From: Sphagnum compactum
Lineage: Eukaryota > Bryophyta > Sphagnopsida > Sphagnales
DNA length: 64,000 bases
Direction of reading: 5' to 3'
Assembly (NCBI GenBank): GCA_965153455.1
Contig: OZ234500.1
Span: forward strand, 4,650,001 to 4,714,000
In this document: positions 35,901 through 47,570 of the stretch, in pieces
How positions within the stretch are numbered: position 1 is the stretch's first letter
Layout of the letters: each line of letters begins with the position of its first letter
Program-made: the position numbers and the translations under genes
Notes under the pieces: generated by a model
What the model saw: the letters and a program-made list of their open reading frames with translations, nothing else
The model's database searches: none
Told to the model about the DNA's origin: nothing

Positions 35901-38671
35901 TCCCACCAGAACAGTTGTTCTACTTTCTTGCAGCATATGCACAAGATCCACTGTTTTTGACATTCATACTTACATAAACTAGGTTCCTGCTTGTTTCTGA
36001 GCCTAAGTGATGGTTCTTCAACCATGTGTTCCAAAAGCTGCATTTTTTTAGAGGTCTCCATTTGGGTCCCCAGGCTTCACCTAGCTGATGTTTGTTGTTT
36101 TGCTGCTCCCAGTAAACTAGGTTGAATATTTTCACTCTACTCAAGGCTTGGCCAATCCAATTCCTTGTCTTTATTGTGTTGAGTACAGGTGTGTCGGTAC
36201 TGCCAACAGCAATCTGAGAAGTCCACATGCTCAGTGTGCGGTACTTCAGAGAATTTGTGGATATGCGTCATCTGTGGGTTCGTGGGCTGTGGTCGGTGAG
36301 TTTGCAAACAATTAAACCAAAAAAGGAAGGAGTCTTGAGTCTGAAACTCACAGAAGTACTCTATTCTCTTCCAAATTTTGTGATGAATTACATACTTCTG
36401 ATCTCAAGGTTTTGCTCCTTCTGGTTGTTGGTTTCCAGAACTGGGAGTGACTACTTTGAGAAGCTTAGAACTGAGTTTTTGCCATGACATCAGGTATAAG
36501 GAGGGGCATGCAGTGAACCACTGGAAAGAGAGCCAACACTGCTACTCACTGGATCTGGAGACCCAGCGAGTCTGGGACTATGTTGGTGATGGCTATGTGC
36601 ACCGTCTCATTCAGTCAAAGACAGATGGCAAGCTTGTAGAACTCCCTGCTCCTTGCCGTGATGGCAGTGATGACTGCAGCAGCTGTGAAGCCCAAAACCA
36701 ACGTGAAGACATGGATGCTGCTATATACAGCAGTAAATTGGATGCAGTGAGTTTTTTTGAAACTCTGTCATGGTTTAGGTTCAGAGATTCTCTCATGGGA
36801 CTTTGGGTGCCATGGCCAAGGATGTGATGCTGGGTCTGGCGAGAGGGGGGAGAGGACTTTCAATGAGAAACCTTTTTGGGGGCTTTGAACGGTTGTATGA
36901 TAACAGAGTTCAGATCGATAGACTGAATTGTTTTGCCACTGAGAGGAACATTTGATTTTTATGGTGGGTGTGGGCAGATTAAGGCTGAGTATGATCATCT
37001 CTTGACCACCCAATTAGAAAGCCAGAGAAAGGTATTACCACTGGTCTTTACTGACTCAATTAAAATTTCTTTCTCTTGCATGTGCATGATTGCAGCATTA
37101 AAGAGGGCTAACATGTTCTGATCCCGACCTTAAAGGTCTATGACTGAATTCCAAATATGTTGTATGCTGCTATGTACTAGGGTACGTCTTCTTTGGCCAT
37201 GAATGTGAATTCCTCCAATTCCTTGGGATCTTATGTAGAGTATATGCTCTGCACTGTAGCTTTCTACTTCTGGTACTTTGTCTCTGAGTTCACCAAATGC
37301 CAGGTTAGAACTGATGATTTTGAGTTCTGGATGGGGTACAAGGGGAGTGCTTGGTGCTAATACTGCTGTACTAAGTTAGGGGATTTTCAGAATGGATTGC
37401 TGACAGAAGGCTATGCAGTATTATGAGGGAAGACTGGCAGAGATGGAGGAGGATAGGGAGGCTGCTATCCAACATGCTGTTGAGGGTGTACTTAACCATA
37501 AGATGCGCAAGCTTCAAGCCAGATGTGAAAAGGTGGAGATGGAGAACAGGGATCTAAAAGAGGTACTTGTGGAAGGATTTCATCCTTTTGTACTTTCCTA
37601 TTCCACTTTCTGGCCTGTATTTCATCCCATATTTCATCCCTTGTGGACAATTTGTTGCCAATCTTTTGATTTCAACAAATGTTTTTTCTTTGCTGATCAG
37701 ATTTGACTATGATTGAGCCTACATGTGCTTCACAGGCTCACTCCTGTGACGGCCAAGTCTGCCCTTTGAGCTATCTAAACTCTAAATGTTGGAGGGTTAA
37801 AGAGGTGCACTATACAGATTAATCTGTATAGGTTGTTTCTTCTTATGAAACTAGATTCAAGTAAATGATGTGGTATGAATAAGAGCTGGCAGATTCAGTC
37901 CAACCGGTTTTCACAATTGTGTCTTTCAAAGCTTGCCCCTCATACTATGGTGGGTTTGGGCAGTTGAACAAATCTCTCACTGACAACCAGAAACTCTATC
38001 AGCAGCGGATCAAAGAAGTTGAGGAGAGGTATGTTTCTGACTTTTTATCACCTCTCTATTCTTGAAAGAATTACCAAACAAGATCTACAGCTGAATAGCC
38101 CTCTGATCTTTGGTGTTTGCAGAGAGCAAAAAGAAACCAAGGAGCGTGATGCTCGAATTGCTGACTTGGAAGATCAGGTGAAGTCTCTAATAGCAGCTAA
38201 CTTTTCAGTTCTCACTAGTGGTTGCATGACGATGCTGTTGGTGAAGCAATGCTGTTCAAAGATACAGAGTGTTTTTGACACTAGAACAGTACTGACTGCC
38301 AAGGATTTTTACCTGTTTTGAGAAGTGATGCTAATAGTTATGCCAGCTCTTCTTAAGTGAGGTGTTTGATAAAAATGTTTAGGAAGCCTTCTAAAAAGGC
38401 TAAGCTACTTTGCAAGAAAGGTACGAGAATTGTATACTCCACAAGAAATGATTTCCAAATACATTATCAGGCCTCATGTTTGGTTGTGTCAACTGTCAAA
38501 TGCAAACAGGTGAGGGACCTCATGGTGTACATTGAAGCACAGAGAGCACTAGAGACGACGACAGGTGGAGCTGAGATTCGGGATGGCACCATTTTAGCAC
38601 TACCAGCAAATGTTTCCCCTAGCACCAAGTCAAATGGCCGGTCTCTGAAGGCAGGAAAAAAAAAGAAATAA
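32988..38671 (+). CDS. BRIZ1: BRIZ-type RING E3 ubiquitin ligase (BRAP2 + RING-H2 + ZnF-UBP)
   Basis: Twelve exons join in frame to 548 codons: 32988-33344, 34478-34593, 34827-34935, 35250-35364, 35721-35818, 36189-36295, 36494-36746, 36978-37031, 37407-37562, 37964-38028, 38123-38177, 38510-38671. The N-terminus (1-119) is acidic, with Glu- and Ala-rich runs. Residues about 120-195 form the BRAP2 RRM-like domain (LCVLAVPNHMTGADFCQF). The RING-H2 has C228, C231, C247, H249, H252, C255, C264 and C267. A ZnF-UBP follows with C279, C282, C291, C294, C299, H306, H310 and H316. A long coiled coil (about 375-510) and a Lys-rich end (KAGKKKK) complete it. Arabidopsis BRIZ1 and BRIZ2 form a heteromeric ubiquitin ligase needed for seed germination and early growth; whether this is the BRIZ1 or BRIZ2 counterpart cannot be settled here. 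All splice sites are GT-AG and no break is seen. The ATG is the first in the frame after the leader repeats. Confidence 0.93.
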
Positions 38672-40438
38672 AAGGAAATCCTGGGCTTTGTCAGCAACTC
38701 CCTGACAAGTCACCCCGAGCATTTCTATGTGTGATACATTGTCATCATAACTGGGTTTTGTGATTGACAACTTGCAATTAGAACATGTTTTACTGGCCTG
38801 CTCTACAAAAACCTGTTTGCTGCATACCTGTGCTTATTGCAATAAGAACAAGTTTCGCTGCTGTGCTCCCTACACCTTTCAGGTGTATGTATATCTGTTA
38901 GCTGTAGATTCTTGTGAACACCAATTGTAGGATCACAATCACTGACTTCAAATTTGGCACATTAGAATCAATTATCTGCAGGGTATCTGTCAATCAAATG
39001 CTGATTGCATTCTTTGACAAATACTTGCAGGGACAATAGTAGAGAGTTGAATCTGTTTCTTGTGTGCAAAAGTTTCCGACGACTGGCAATTGTAAATACT
39101 TCAAGTTACTAGTGTTTATTCACAAGTTGTGTATTGCACTTTGTTACAATAGTGTCAGTGTCTCTTTGATCTAAATTAGACATTGTCATCTCATTACTTC
39201 AGATCACAGAGGCAGAATCACAGTAAGTTCCAACAGCTCAATCTTAAGCAGAGAGAAATGACCCAATGGATACAAAGTTCAAACAGGTTCAACCTTAAGA
39301 AAGAGAATAAAGACCTGATGAACACAAAGTTCAAACAGGTTGATCTTTAAAAAGGAGGAAGAACTGGCAAACACAACAAATCACATGTGTTGTGTATACC
39401 ACCCAAAACTGAAGTGCATTGGTATTTATGGTATAGACACAGACAACTTTGAACAATACTATCTTGCCCTTCTCAATCTCTGCTTACTTGGTGAAGGACA
39501 CTCAAGGTATCCCTCCCTCGGTTACCTTTACGAAAGCTGTACTTTCATCTTTGGAACAGTAAGAGAGTGTTTCCAGCAGACCCTCAAAAAACTTGTATGT
39601 GCAGAATCAAAGTATGTTCACCTACTCTCGCCCGCTTTTGGCCACAAGGTTACCATCAAGCATGCAAGGAAGTCCAGGGCTTGAACCCCACAGCTATTGA
39701 GGACAATTGGGTGTTGGTTTACCAGTTGGCTTGGTGGTTGGTTCTTCTTCATGAACATGCCGACTATCAAGTGAACTTTTGATCCACTCGCAGAAACACA
39801 CTATGGATGTTTGATAAGGGGGGATAACAGGCAGCAGTGAGCCAATCAGAATTCTCTTTGTTTGACTATGAGCAAAAAGGGGGCAAACTTTATGATTTGT
39901 TGGCGTCACACTGGTAATTTCTCAACTGATCCACTTGCTGTCAAAGTTGACACTGTACTTGAGGCTAAAACCATAGGCTCTATCCTCATTCCACTTCCAT
40001 TGTACATAATGCATCTCAAATGGTGCTCCTGGTACCTGTGGTCACCACATCTGCATGGCCATGCATTTAGGATCTTACATGGAAAAGGTCTCATGACATT
40101 TGCAGTGAAGTTTCCTACAAATTGGAAGCAGCAGAGGATGACTTTTAGTATATGCATAACTGAAATTTGCATAGAAATACTGCAAACAGACTGCAGAGAG
40201 CTAAGGACTCATTGAAAGAAAGATATGACCTACTAATGGCAGACAGCAGAGGTTGCTGGGTTCTTTACATCCAACCACCAATTTTGTTTTCCAAAACCAC
40301 ACCAACCTTAACAGTCAAACATATAGAGAACTAGCCTTGTAAGTTGTGACAAAATTGAATGCAAAAGGTAGCAGAGTGGTAAGAGAATGAAAACTGAATT
40401 TTGAAAATGCCCACCTTTTCTTGTCACCTCCTGTTGCA
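38672..40438. other. 3' region between converging genes
   Basis: BRIZ (+) and the SLH-like gene (-) converge here, so both 3' UTRs should lie in it. A short repeat, ACAAAGTTCAAACAGGTT, occurs at about 39274 and 39327, with a weaker copy near 39226. The open frame at 39340-39684 (+) shows no family resemblance and I do not call it a gene. Confidence 0.55.
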
Positions 40439-43400
40439 TTACTCACTCTTGAACCGATGCACTAATTTTGCAGCTTCCTCCTTGCAGTTCTCTGCAAACC
40501 TCCATGACCTTTCCACAACAGCTGACGAGATTCCAGCTACTGCAGCTTTTGCTTCCTCAGTGCCTTGATCAACAGCTATTTTGACATCCTGGGATCTTCT
40601 ACCCAATGCTATCTGCAACTCTTGTGCTGTTTGGCTTGCACCTGATATGAGATCTTGCTGAAAATAGTGAGCCTTTCTAACAAGCTCCTGCAAGAGATAG
40701 GCCATCTTCTGAAGTAGACCAGGCAACAAACCACTAGTAGCCTGCCATGACCTGACAATCTTGTCATTAACATGGGTTTTGAAAGCCTCACCTGGCAATG
40801 CAGTATCTAGCCACTGCATAATATCCTTCAACTTCACTTTCACATATCTTAAACCCCACTCTTTGCCAGATTTGTACACTTCAATCCGACCATTTTCTTC
40901 CTCCCACCGTTTCCTGACTTCTTCCAGAAGTTTCCCCTCTGCACGTGCCTGTTTGGCCTCATCCTCCGCCCATGACCTTCCAACCAAGAAGGTTACAGTC
41001 AAAGAGAATCCACAAGTTTGAAGTTCAGCATCTAAAGCTGTCTCCTGATTGGTTGATTTGGCAAACTGGAATTGTCTGTTGAGGGCATTTATTAAGTGTT
41101 TGACAGACTCACAGGGTCTACTTAACAATGAGCATGCCACTGCTGAACCTGTTACTGTTTTGGGGGCTACTGCAATTTTTTATACAGTAGACATGTTAAG
41201 CTGCATAAAAGAGTTCCTCATAAATTGTAGGTGTTTGCCAGCCCTGTAAGAAAGTGATGCAGAGTCAAAATTTTGTAACATCATTTCTGAAGTCTGTGAT
41301 TCTTGCATCTTTAGTGTGTACGTTTTGACAGAAGAGGGGTACCTGACAAGTGAAAGAGCATTCCTCTCAACTTCAAGTTCAGCCTTGAAATTAGCAATTA
41401 ATTCCAATTCCTCCTCACGGAAGGCACGCAAATTTTCAAGTCTCTCCTTTTCGGTGGCAACTTCCACCTGCAGAGTAGCCAGAGCTTGCAGCTGTGCATC
41501 AACCTCATTCCGTAAGGCATGGAGAAGTCTTTTCTCAGCATCTATGGTTGCCTGATCCTTAAGGATTGAAGATTTCTCCGCCTCCCTTTCAGACATCAAG
41601 TTTTCAAGCTGTGCCCTAACTCCGTCAATTTGTGCTTCCACCTGCTCTCTTTTTGCCTTTTCTGATAGCAATTCCTCCTGGTGATGCTGATTGAATTCTT
41701 TTTGGGCTTGAACTTCCATGGCAATATCAGCACGGACTGCTTCTTCTGCCATTGACTCGGCTTCAAGTCGGGCAAGCTCCTCTGACAAGAGCTCTGCAGC
41801 CTCCCCAGATGCAAGAGCTATGGCAGCTTGACCTACAGTAGTTGGCTTTTCAGGTTGAAACCTTCTTGTAAAACCTGTCACAGTACATTTTCACCCATCA
41901 TCAGAATGAGAACATCAGATGCACCCGAGTCAGTGCATGTTCAAGGTTTCAACAATACCAACTATTTGTGCCATGGACAGCATTGTGCTGCTTGCCTAGT
42001 CCCCTGGAATTCAAAGTTGCCACTTGGTTTCCTATTCTTTTTCATTTTGTTTTTAGCAGCTGTAGTAATGAATCTAGTAAGGAGTTTGAGGTCAATTGTA
42101 ATCCACATGTTGCCCCTTTCTTGTCCAGAATGCATGCTGAGGTTTGTAGTTGAGTGGGTTCTGCTTCCACCCAGAAATCCCGGTGATCCCTATTTGTTCC
42201 CATGTTCCCCTATCTCTTCTACTTCTGGATAGCACCAGGGTGAAGGAACTAGGAGAAATATACCAGAAACTCATTATAGGGTTATAGGTAGATTCATGCA
42301 TGCTTTATGAGTAAATTCCAGGTGCAATAGCTCTTACCGAAGGCAGATGCAATAATAGAAGGCCCTTTTGAAGTCAGATCAGCCATCAGTGCTGGCCATG
42401 CATCCTCATGAATTCGGTCAACATCTGCAAATCCAGAAACTTCCTGCAATGCCTGCAGAAACTTTCAACACTTTCAGGACTCAAATCAATCTGGTGACCA
42501 CAAAACATGTGAGGAATAATGGAAACTGTTCATACGAAGTAATGGTGACTGATGGTCAAGGGCTTCTCAGCTAATGCTCTGTTGAAAAGATGTAGGCTGT
42601 GTGCAATGATAAATCTCTTTTCACCTCCTTAGTGATGAGTGGTAGCTGGCGGCATTCAAGAGCCAACTTCCAGCTCACCAGATCCTGTCTGGATAGTGGG
42701 CTGCAACCAATTATGCAACTATCAGTGTCACTTTTATATGGCTGATCAAGTGGTCATGACAGAAGGCACACGTGAAGATTTAATTCTCTTACTCATGGAA
42801 CCTGCAGTTGATGCCAATTGAATCTACCAATTGATTGATGAACCAAATTTCAGAGAAAAAGATGTCCCTGTACCTGTTAGGTGAAAAATTGGCCCTGGCC
42901 CCATAATAGTCATGCTGCCCAAGGGATAGATTACTAGATACCAAACCTGCTTCTGCCAAGCCTGTCCAGCAACAAACTCACTACCCTCAGTAACAATGTG
43001 CCAGAGCAGAATTTGGGCTCAGAATACACAAAGCCAGCCTGGTAAACAACTCAAGTGCTGAAGCTGAAGAATCAAGAAACAAAAAAGGTTGCTCTGAGAC
43101 AAGACCTTACTGAAGTAACCTCACACAAAGTACAGGAAGGAGAAAGGACTGCTGTGCAACCTTGGATGAACGGGAAATCTGGGTCTTCAACAGGAACATC
43201 CTCGAATGCAAGATCTGTGATATTCTCAATGTACATGGCTGGAAAGACTTTATGCACAGAGCTCCTGCAGGTCCAAACAGTATGAGATGGATATTCACCA
43301 CGCTGACAAGTATGCTGCATTCAGTGGTTTGATTGAGAAAACAAGTACCTTGTGAGTTTACTGCTTGCTGCAATCAGCCACCTTGCATACTCCCGTCGAG

Positions 43401-46326
43401 TGCAGATTTCTCCAGCCTCGACATCTGGATCCACCACCTGCATATCAGACCCAAAAAAATGCTTCATAGAGACAGAATTTGGGAGCAGTCATAATCCTCA
43501 CAGTACAGGAAAGGTGAATAATATGGTGAAGGGGAAGAGACTAACCTCGAGTGCCTGCAGCGCTTCCAGTGCATGCTCTTGCATCTGATCAACAACGGCA
43601 GGCACCACGACTTTTCCATGTCTTGATTGTGTAGCTGCAGAGGGAAGTTAGGGAATAGGAATATGAACAGAGGTGTTGTGTGAAACTCTGGTGCCAATGG
43701 ATGGTTAATATACAGTCACTAGTTAGATTACAGTTCTCTGCCTCCTCAGGTGGCATCCCATTGCCAGGAAATTGAAACAAAGCCATCAGTGCCTACTTCC
43801 TGCCACATCAGATAGTGATTCCCTCATTTCACTAGTGTTATGACTATGAGCATGAGATGTAGACTGCAGCACCTTCAACCCTTTCAGGAAGTTATTAATG
43901 ATCTTGTTCCAACGAACTTCCTCTAGGTTATATTTGTGTTCAACAAATTGAGGCACAGCAATTCTGGAAATCATATCAGAGGTGAATGGAGTAAAAGCAG
44001 GGTTGTTAATAGCTCCCAAAAGAAGACCAGTAGGACTTGTCTGGAGCTGCAACAATAGGCCCATTGGAACAAGCAGCAGTCTACTATCAACTTCTTTGGA
44101 ATGTCTCTGTCCCATTCTTGAGATGTTTTTCTCTAAAGCCGCAACAACAGAGCTTCTGAATGTAAATTCTAGCTTACTGGCTCTGGATTAAAAAGTTTCT
44201 TGATCATCAGCAGTCAACTCCCCATCATCCCACTTGGATAAGAGACCTGACCTGGGGTGCTCTTCTTCTCCAACTTCTCTGCCTCAAGCTCGAGTTCCTC
44301 TCTCTGTCTTGGGAATTCCAGCTTTGAGTCCTCTCCAAGTACAGGCTCATCAGTAGCTTCCATGTTATTGCTGGCAACCTCTAATGACTCTGATAATGAT
44401 ATCAACAAAGTTTCCTGTTCTTGCACTGGGATCTGAGGGATAGCTGCTTGCTTTCTTCCTGCATCCCATCAAACCAGCACCCTTTGAGTATGCATTGTGC
44501 ACAAAGCTAACCTAATCAGGCTATGTGCTTCTCAGCAAACTACAGATGCAACACAACAAATCTTCCAGCTACCAAGCTGAAGGAAAATTTGATCCATGTA
44601 TGAGGCAGAAGAATGTACCGAATTTTGAAAACATGCTGTAGGTGAGTAGGGAAAACCCAAGGGCCAATACCAATCCTGCACCAAGTTTCAACAGACCTGC
44701 AACAGACAGAAATGAGCTTTTTGTATGAGAATGTGATGTCTCTCTCTTTCCCTCCCTGACTCTTTTGGAAAGCAAGTTCAGAAGAGCATGCAGCTTTTCT
44801 TCAGAACTAAACCTATCTATGAGATTGCAGGGAAAACTCCACAACAACACTTTGAAGGTAAAGATTCCTGAGTTTTGGTCTTGCTAAAAAGACAAGAAAT
44901 GAGTGCAGTCACAACCTTATGAGTATCACTCACAAAGTATAAAACCATCACCTTCATGATGAATAGTAGTGATGAGCTGCCATGACTCCTCAATGACCTC
45001 ATCAGACTCTCTTCTGATCAAAACCTTATATGACTGCACACTCTAGTGGTGGTATTAACTTCCAGCATACCTCTTAAGGCTCAGTTGGCCATCACCCTAC
45101 ATTTATGTTCCACCGAACTCAAGAGCTCCAAGGAGATCCAGATAAGGTTTTGGAAATCAAATGATTCTCAAACACTGTAGTCAAGTGATGCATTGAGAGA
45201 AACATCTTGCACATACAATTTTCTAATGGTCACCCTACAGAAGATTGACATCTCTATGAGATTGCAGAAAAAAATATCACAATAAAACTTTGAGGGTAAC
45301 TGTTATGTTGGTTTCAGTCAAACTAAAATTGAACATGACAAAGAATGAGTGCAGTCATACCCTTGTGAGGGTTACCTTCAGACCCGCCACATTCCATCAT
45401 GCATGACAGTGACTAGCTGCCCTGAGTCCCCAAAAGAACCCATCAGCTCAAAATCTTCTGGCAAACAATAAATTACGTAGAAATCTTCTGCATCCTGAAT
45501 TTCTGTCAGAGACGGAGTCTTCCCATATGGAAAGCAATTGGAAGACTCAGTCCTGATGTTGTGGTTAGCACTGAAGATTGATACTGCAGAGAACACCAAA
45601 CCCTATCCCAAATCCACTTGTGGAATTGAGACATGAGAGAAGATGAAAGTGTTCAAATGGACTACTGCGTCCACAACAATCCCTCCTTCAGATCATCTGC
45701 TTTTCCTTGTACAAATTTCTAGGATGCAGAGCAAATTGATCCTGCTGACATGAGCTGGGTTCCTTGCGGACTTGCAGCACATCATTGTATCCTGAAAAAG
45801 AGTTTGAGGACATGAAATGCTGCTCAATGACATTGGCAATTCCATTCTGTACAGTGTATTCCTTTCTATTTTGTGTTTTTTTTTTCTATACTCAGTCTCT
45901 CACCCGGAGCAAGAATCTCGTCTCCAGCCCCAAGTGCATCATGAATTCCCCAGAGAAACAAACCATCTCGCATCATCAGAGGGGTTTGAGTATTTCCCGT
46001 TTTTCCTTAGGGTTCCAGATGGGAGTCGAACCTGATTTCCAATTTCCCTCGAAATCTGGCTCGTCGGAAGACCATCCCCCATAAGTCTCCGAGGAAGAAG
46101 AAGAGGACAATGATGGATTGATCTCCTTTGGCCGGCTTTCCCCCTGCACCGATGTCTCTCCTTCCTCTTGTGCTCTGCAGCGAATGCAGCAGGGACGCAG
46201 GGGCGCGACGTGACAATATGACAATCTGCTCGTGGCGGCTGGTGCAGAGTGTTGTAAACCTAGAGCTATCGGTTTATGAGAGATCCAGAAAGAAGACGGC
46301 GAGACCTTGACTGCTAAAAAAGACAT
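40439..46326 (-). CDS. Plastid SLH-like, coiled-coil membrane protein (At5g23890/At5g52410 type)
   Basis: Eleven minus-strand exons join in frame to 737 codons with stop: 46326-46032, 44696-44619, 44458-44252, 43634-43546, 43437-43349, 43264-43161, 42961-42874, 42700-42625, 42452-42338, 41874-41343, 40976-40439. In order: a Ser/Ala-rich plastid transit peptide ending near IRCRA, one membrane segment (LLKLGAGLVLALGFSLLTYSMF, split here as about residues 100-121), and an acidic linker. Then comes an S-layer-homology-like region (CTRREYARWLIAASSKLTR, VFPAMYIENITDLAFEDV, PLSRQDLVSWKLALE, FADVDRIHEDAWPALMADL, FQPEKPTTVGQAAIAL), a long Glu-rich coiled coil (about 395-560), and an amphipathic C-terminal domain. 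This order matches the poorly characterised Arabidopsis pair. Its function is unknown; a structural role at a plastid membrane is inference. The exon 1 donor (GTTCGA) and exon 3 donor (GTCAGG) were chosen by phase and are the weakest points. An extra exon in 44170-43780 is possible. Confidence 0.85.
43786..44170 (-). other. Open, protein-like segment inside the SLH-like gene
   Basis: Between exons 3 and 4 the minus strand stays open for over 120 codons (for example SSVVAALEKNISRM and TGLLLGAINNPAFTPF). The flanking exons already join in phase without it, and its phase at the obvious acceptor (TTACATTCAG) does not fit exon 3. It may be an alternative exon or chance; I cannot match it to the family. 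Confidence 0.3.
44801..45430. repeat. Diverged direct duplication inside intron 1 of the SLH-like gene
   Basis: Two related segments, about 44810-45010 and 45250-45440, share CTATGAGATTGCAG, GAATGAGTGCAGTCA and a CTTRTGAG...ATCATG...TGACTAGCTGCC-like stretch, at a spacing of about 430-440 bp. The minus-strand frame at 45378-45599 lies within the second copy and is probably not an exon, since intron 1 splices in phase without it. Confidence 0.65.
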
Positions 46327-46869
46327 GGTAAAAAACAAAGCTCTGCAGCTCTGCAGCTCTCTCCCACTTGCTCTTCCTCTCACCGTCCAACTCCAATGCT
46401 CAGAAGACGAAAGCCTCAGAAGGAGGACAACAAAAACATGATCATTTAGGGCATTACTAGACGAAATCAAGCAGGATTTTCAGCGATCAAATGTTTGCTT
46501 TCGTGTGCATTTTTATCAAAGAGAAACAGAAATCGAACTTTTCTTTCTCTTCCGATGACTGTCTCCTCTGCCTTCCCCTCGCTCCCTCCTCGGAAGAACA
46601 CCGCAATACAAGAAACGACTCACATGCTCAGACGCAAAAGAAACACGATCGAAGTCATTCCAGGACCAAATTGAGGCGGATTTTCGCAGGAAGCCACCAA
46701 CTCCCACACACAGAGGCGTGCAAAACCTTAGAAAGAGTTACGCGATTCTCTCTGGATACCCCTCTCGAAATCGCGGCAGAGTCCGAATCCGAAGACGAGA
46801 GAGACACAGAGGGAAGGGAGAGGGAGGGAGAGATGAAGACAAAGAAAGACAGACGAGGTGACGACTGAG

Positions 46870-47110
46870 ATGTCAGATGATGTGTTAGGACTGTGAGACG
46901 ACGATCAAGGTGATGAGCTCAGACGTCTGATGACGTGTCAGGTCTATGAAGGCATGGACAGAGGTGTTGGGCTCAGATTCTGATGACGTGTCAGGACTAC
47001 GAAGGCATATATCGAGGTGTTGATATCAGATGTCTGATGACGTGTCAAGTCCATGAAGCCAATGATCGAGGTGTTGAGGACTTCAGATGTCTGATGACGT
47101 GTAAGTGATT
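46870..47110 (+). repeat. Minisatellite carrying repeated TGACGTGT bZIP/ABRE-like motifs
   Basis: Units of about 53-57 bp carry TCTGATGACGTGTCAGG...GAAGGC...CGAGGTGTTG. TGACGTGTCA occurs at 46931, 46984 and 47038, and TGACGTGTAA at 47095; a degenerate unit (GATGATGTGTTAGG) precedes them. ACGTGTC fits the ABRE consensus ACGTGKC, and TGACG is the core for TGA-type bZIPs. The array lies about 600-780 bp upstream of the SLH-like gene start. Repeats and motifs are seen; regulation is inferred. Confidence 0.8.
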
Positions 47111-47520
47111 AGCGGAGAAATCGAGACGTTGACTACTGAGATGTTTGGGATTCTGAGGTGACAAATCTAGGTGACGATCGAGGTGTTGTTGCAAGGTAGT
47201 CTCGCTCGCTAGCAAGCGAAGCGAGAGGAAGAAGTCAGAAGAAGAGACGAAGAAGAAGAGAACGATTTCAGGAAAAAAGAGTGGGCAGAAGAATTGCAAA
47301 GGATTCTCCAGGGATTTGATGCTACTGCTGCAGGGGGAATGCATTTGCACAGAGCCAAGATCGTAGCAGATTTGAACGGACTCCATTTCGCACCCAATTG
47401 TGCACGATGAGGTATATTTTGTTTCTACGTTCTTTGCCATATTTCTCCTGATCTTACTGCATTTTGCTTCCTCTCCTTTCTTTTTCATGTGAACATAATG
47501 TTGTTCTGCTGAATAGTTGC

Positions 47521-47570
47521 CCCCTCCCTCCCTCCCTCCCTCCCCCGCCCCCCCCCCCTCTCTCCCTCCT
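47521..47570. repeat. C/CT-rich low-complexity tract
   Basis: (CCCT)n followed by a run of C. Such tracts are prone to sequencing and assembly error. Confidence 0.9.

Noticed and set aside
39340-39684. Plus-strand frame of 114 codons
   Set aside because: No family likeness; it lies between two converging genes where 3' UTRs are expected.
40761-41555. Plus-strand frames over the SLH-like gene
   Set aside because: Antisense shadows of its two large coiled-coil exons.
45378-45599. Minus-strand frame considered as an additional SLH-gene exon
   Set aside because: Exons 1 and 2 already join in phase, and this frame overlaps one copy of an intronic duplication.
46491-46868. Plus-strand frame rich in Arg, Glu and Asp
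   Set aside because: Low-complexity sequence upstream of the SLH-like gene, running antisense to its probable leader; no homology.
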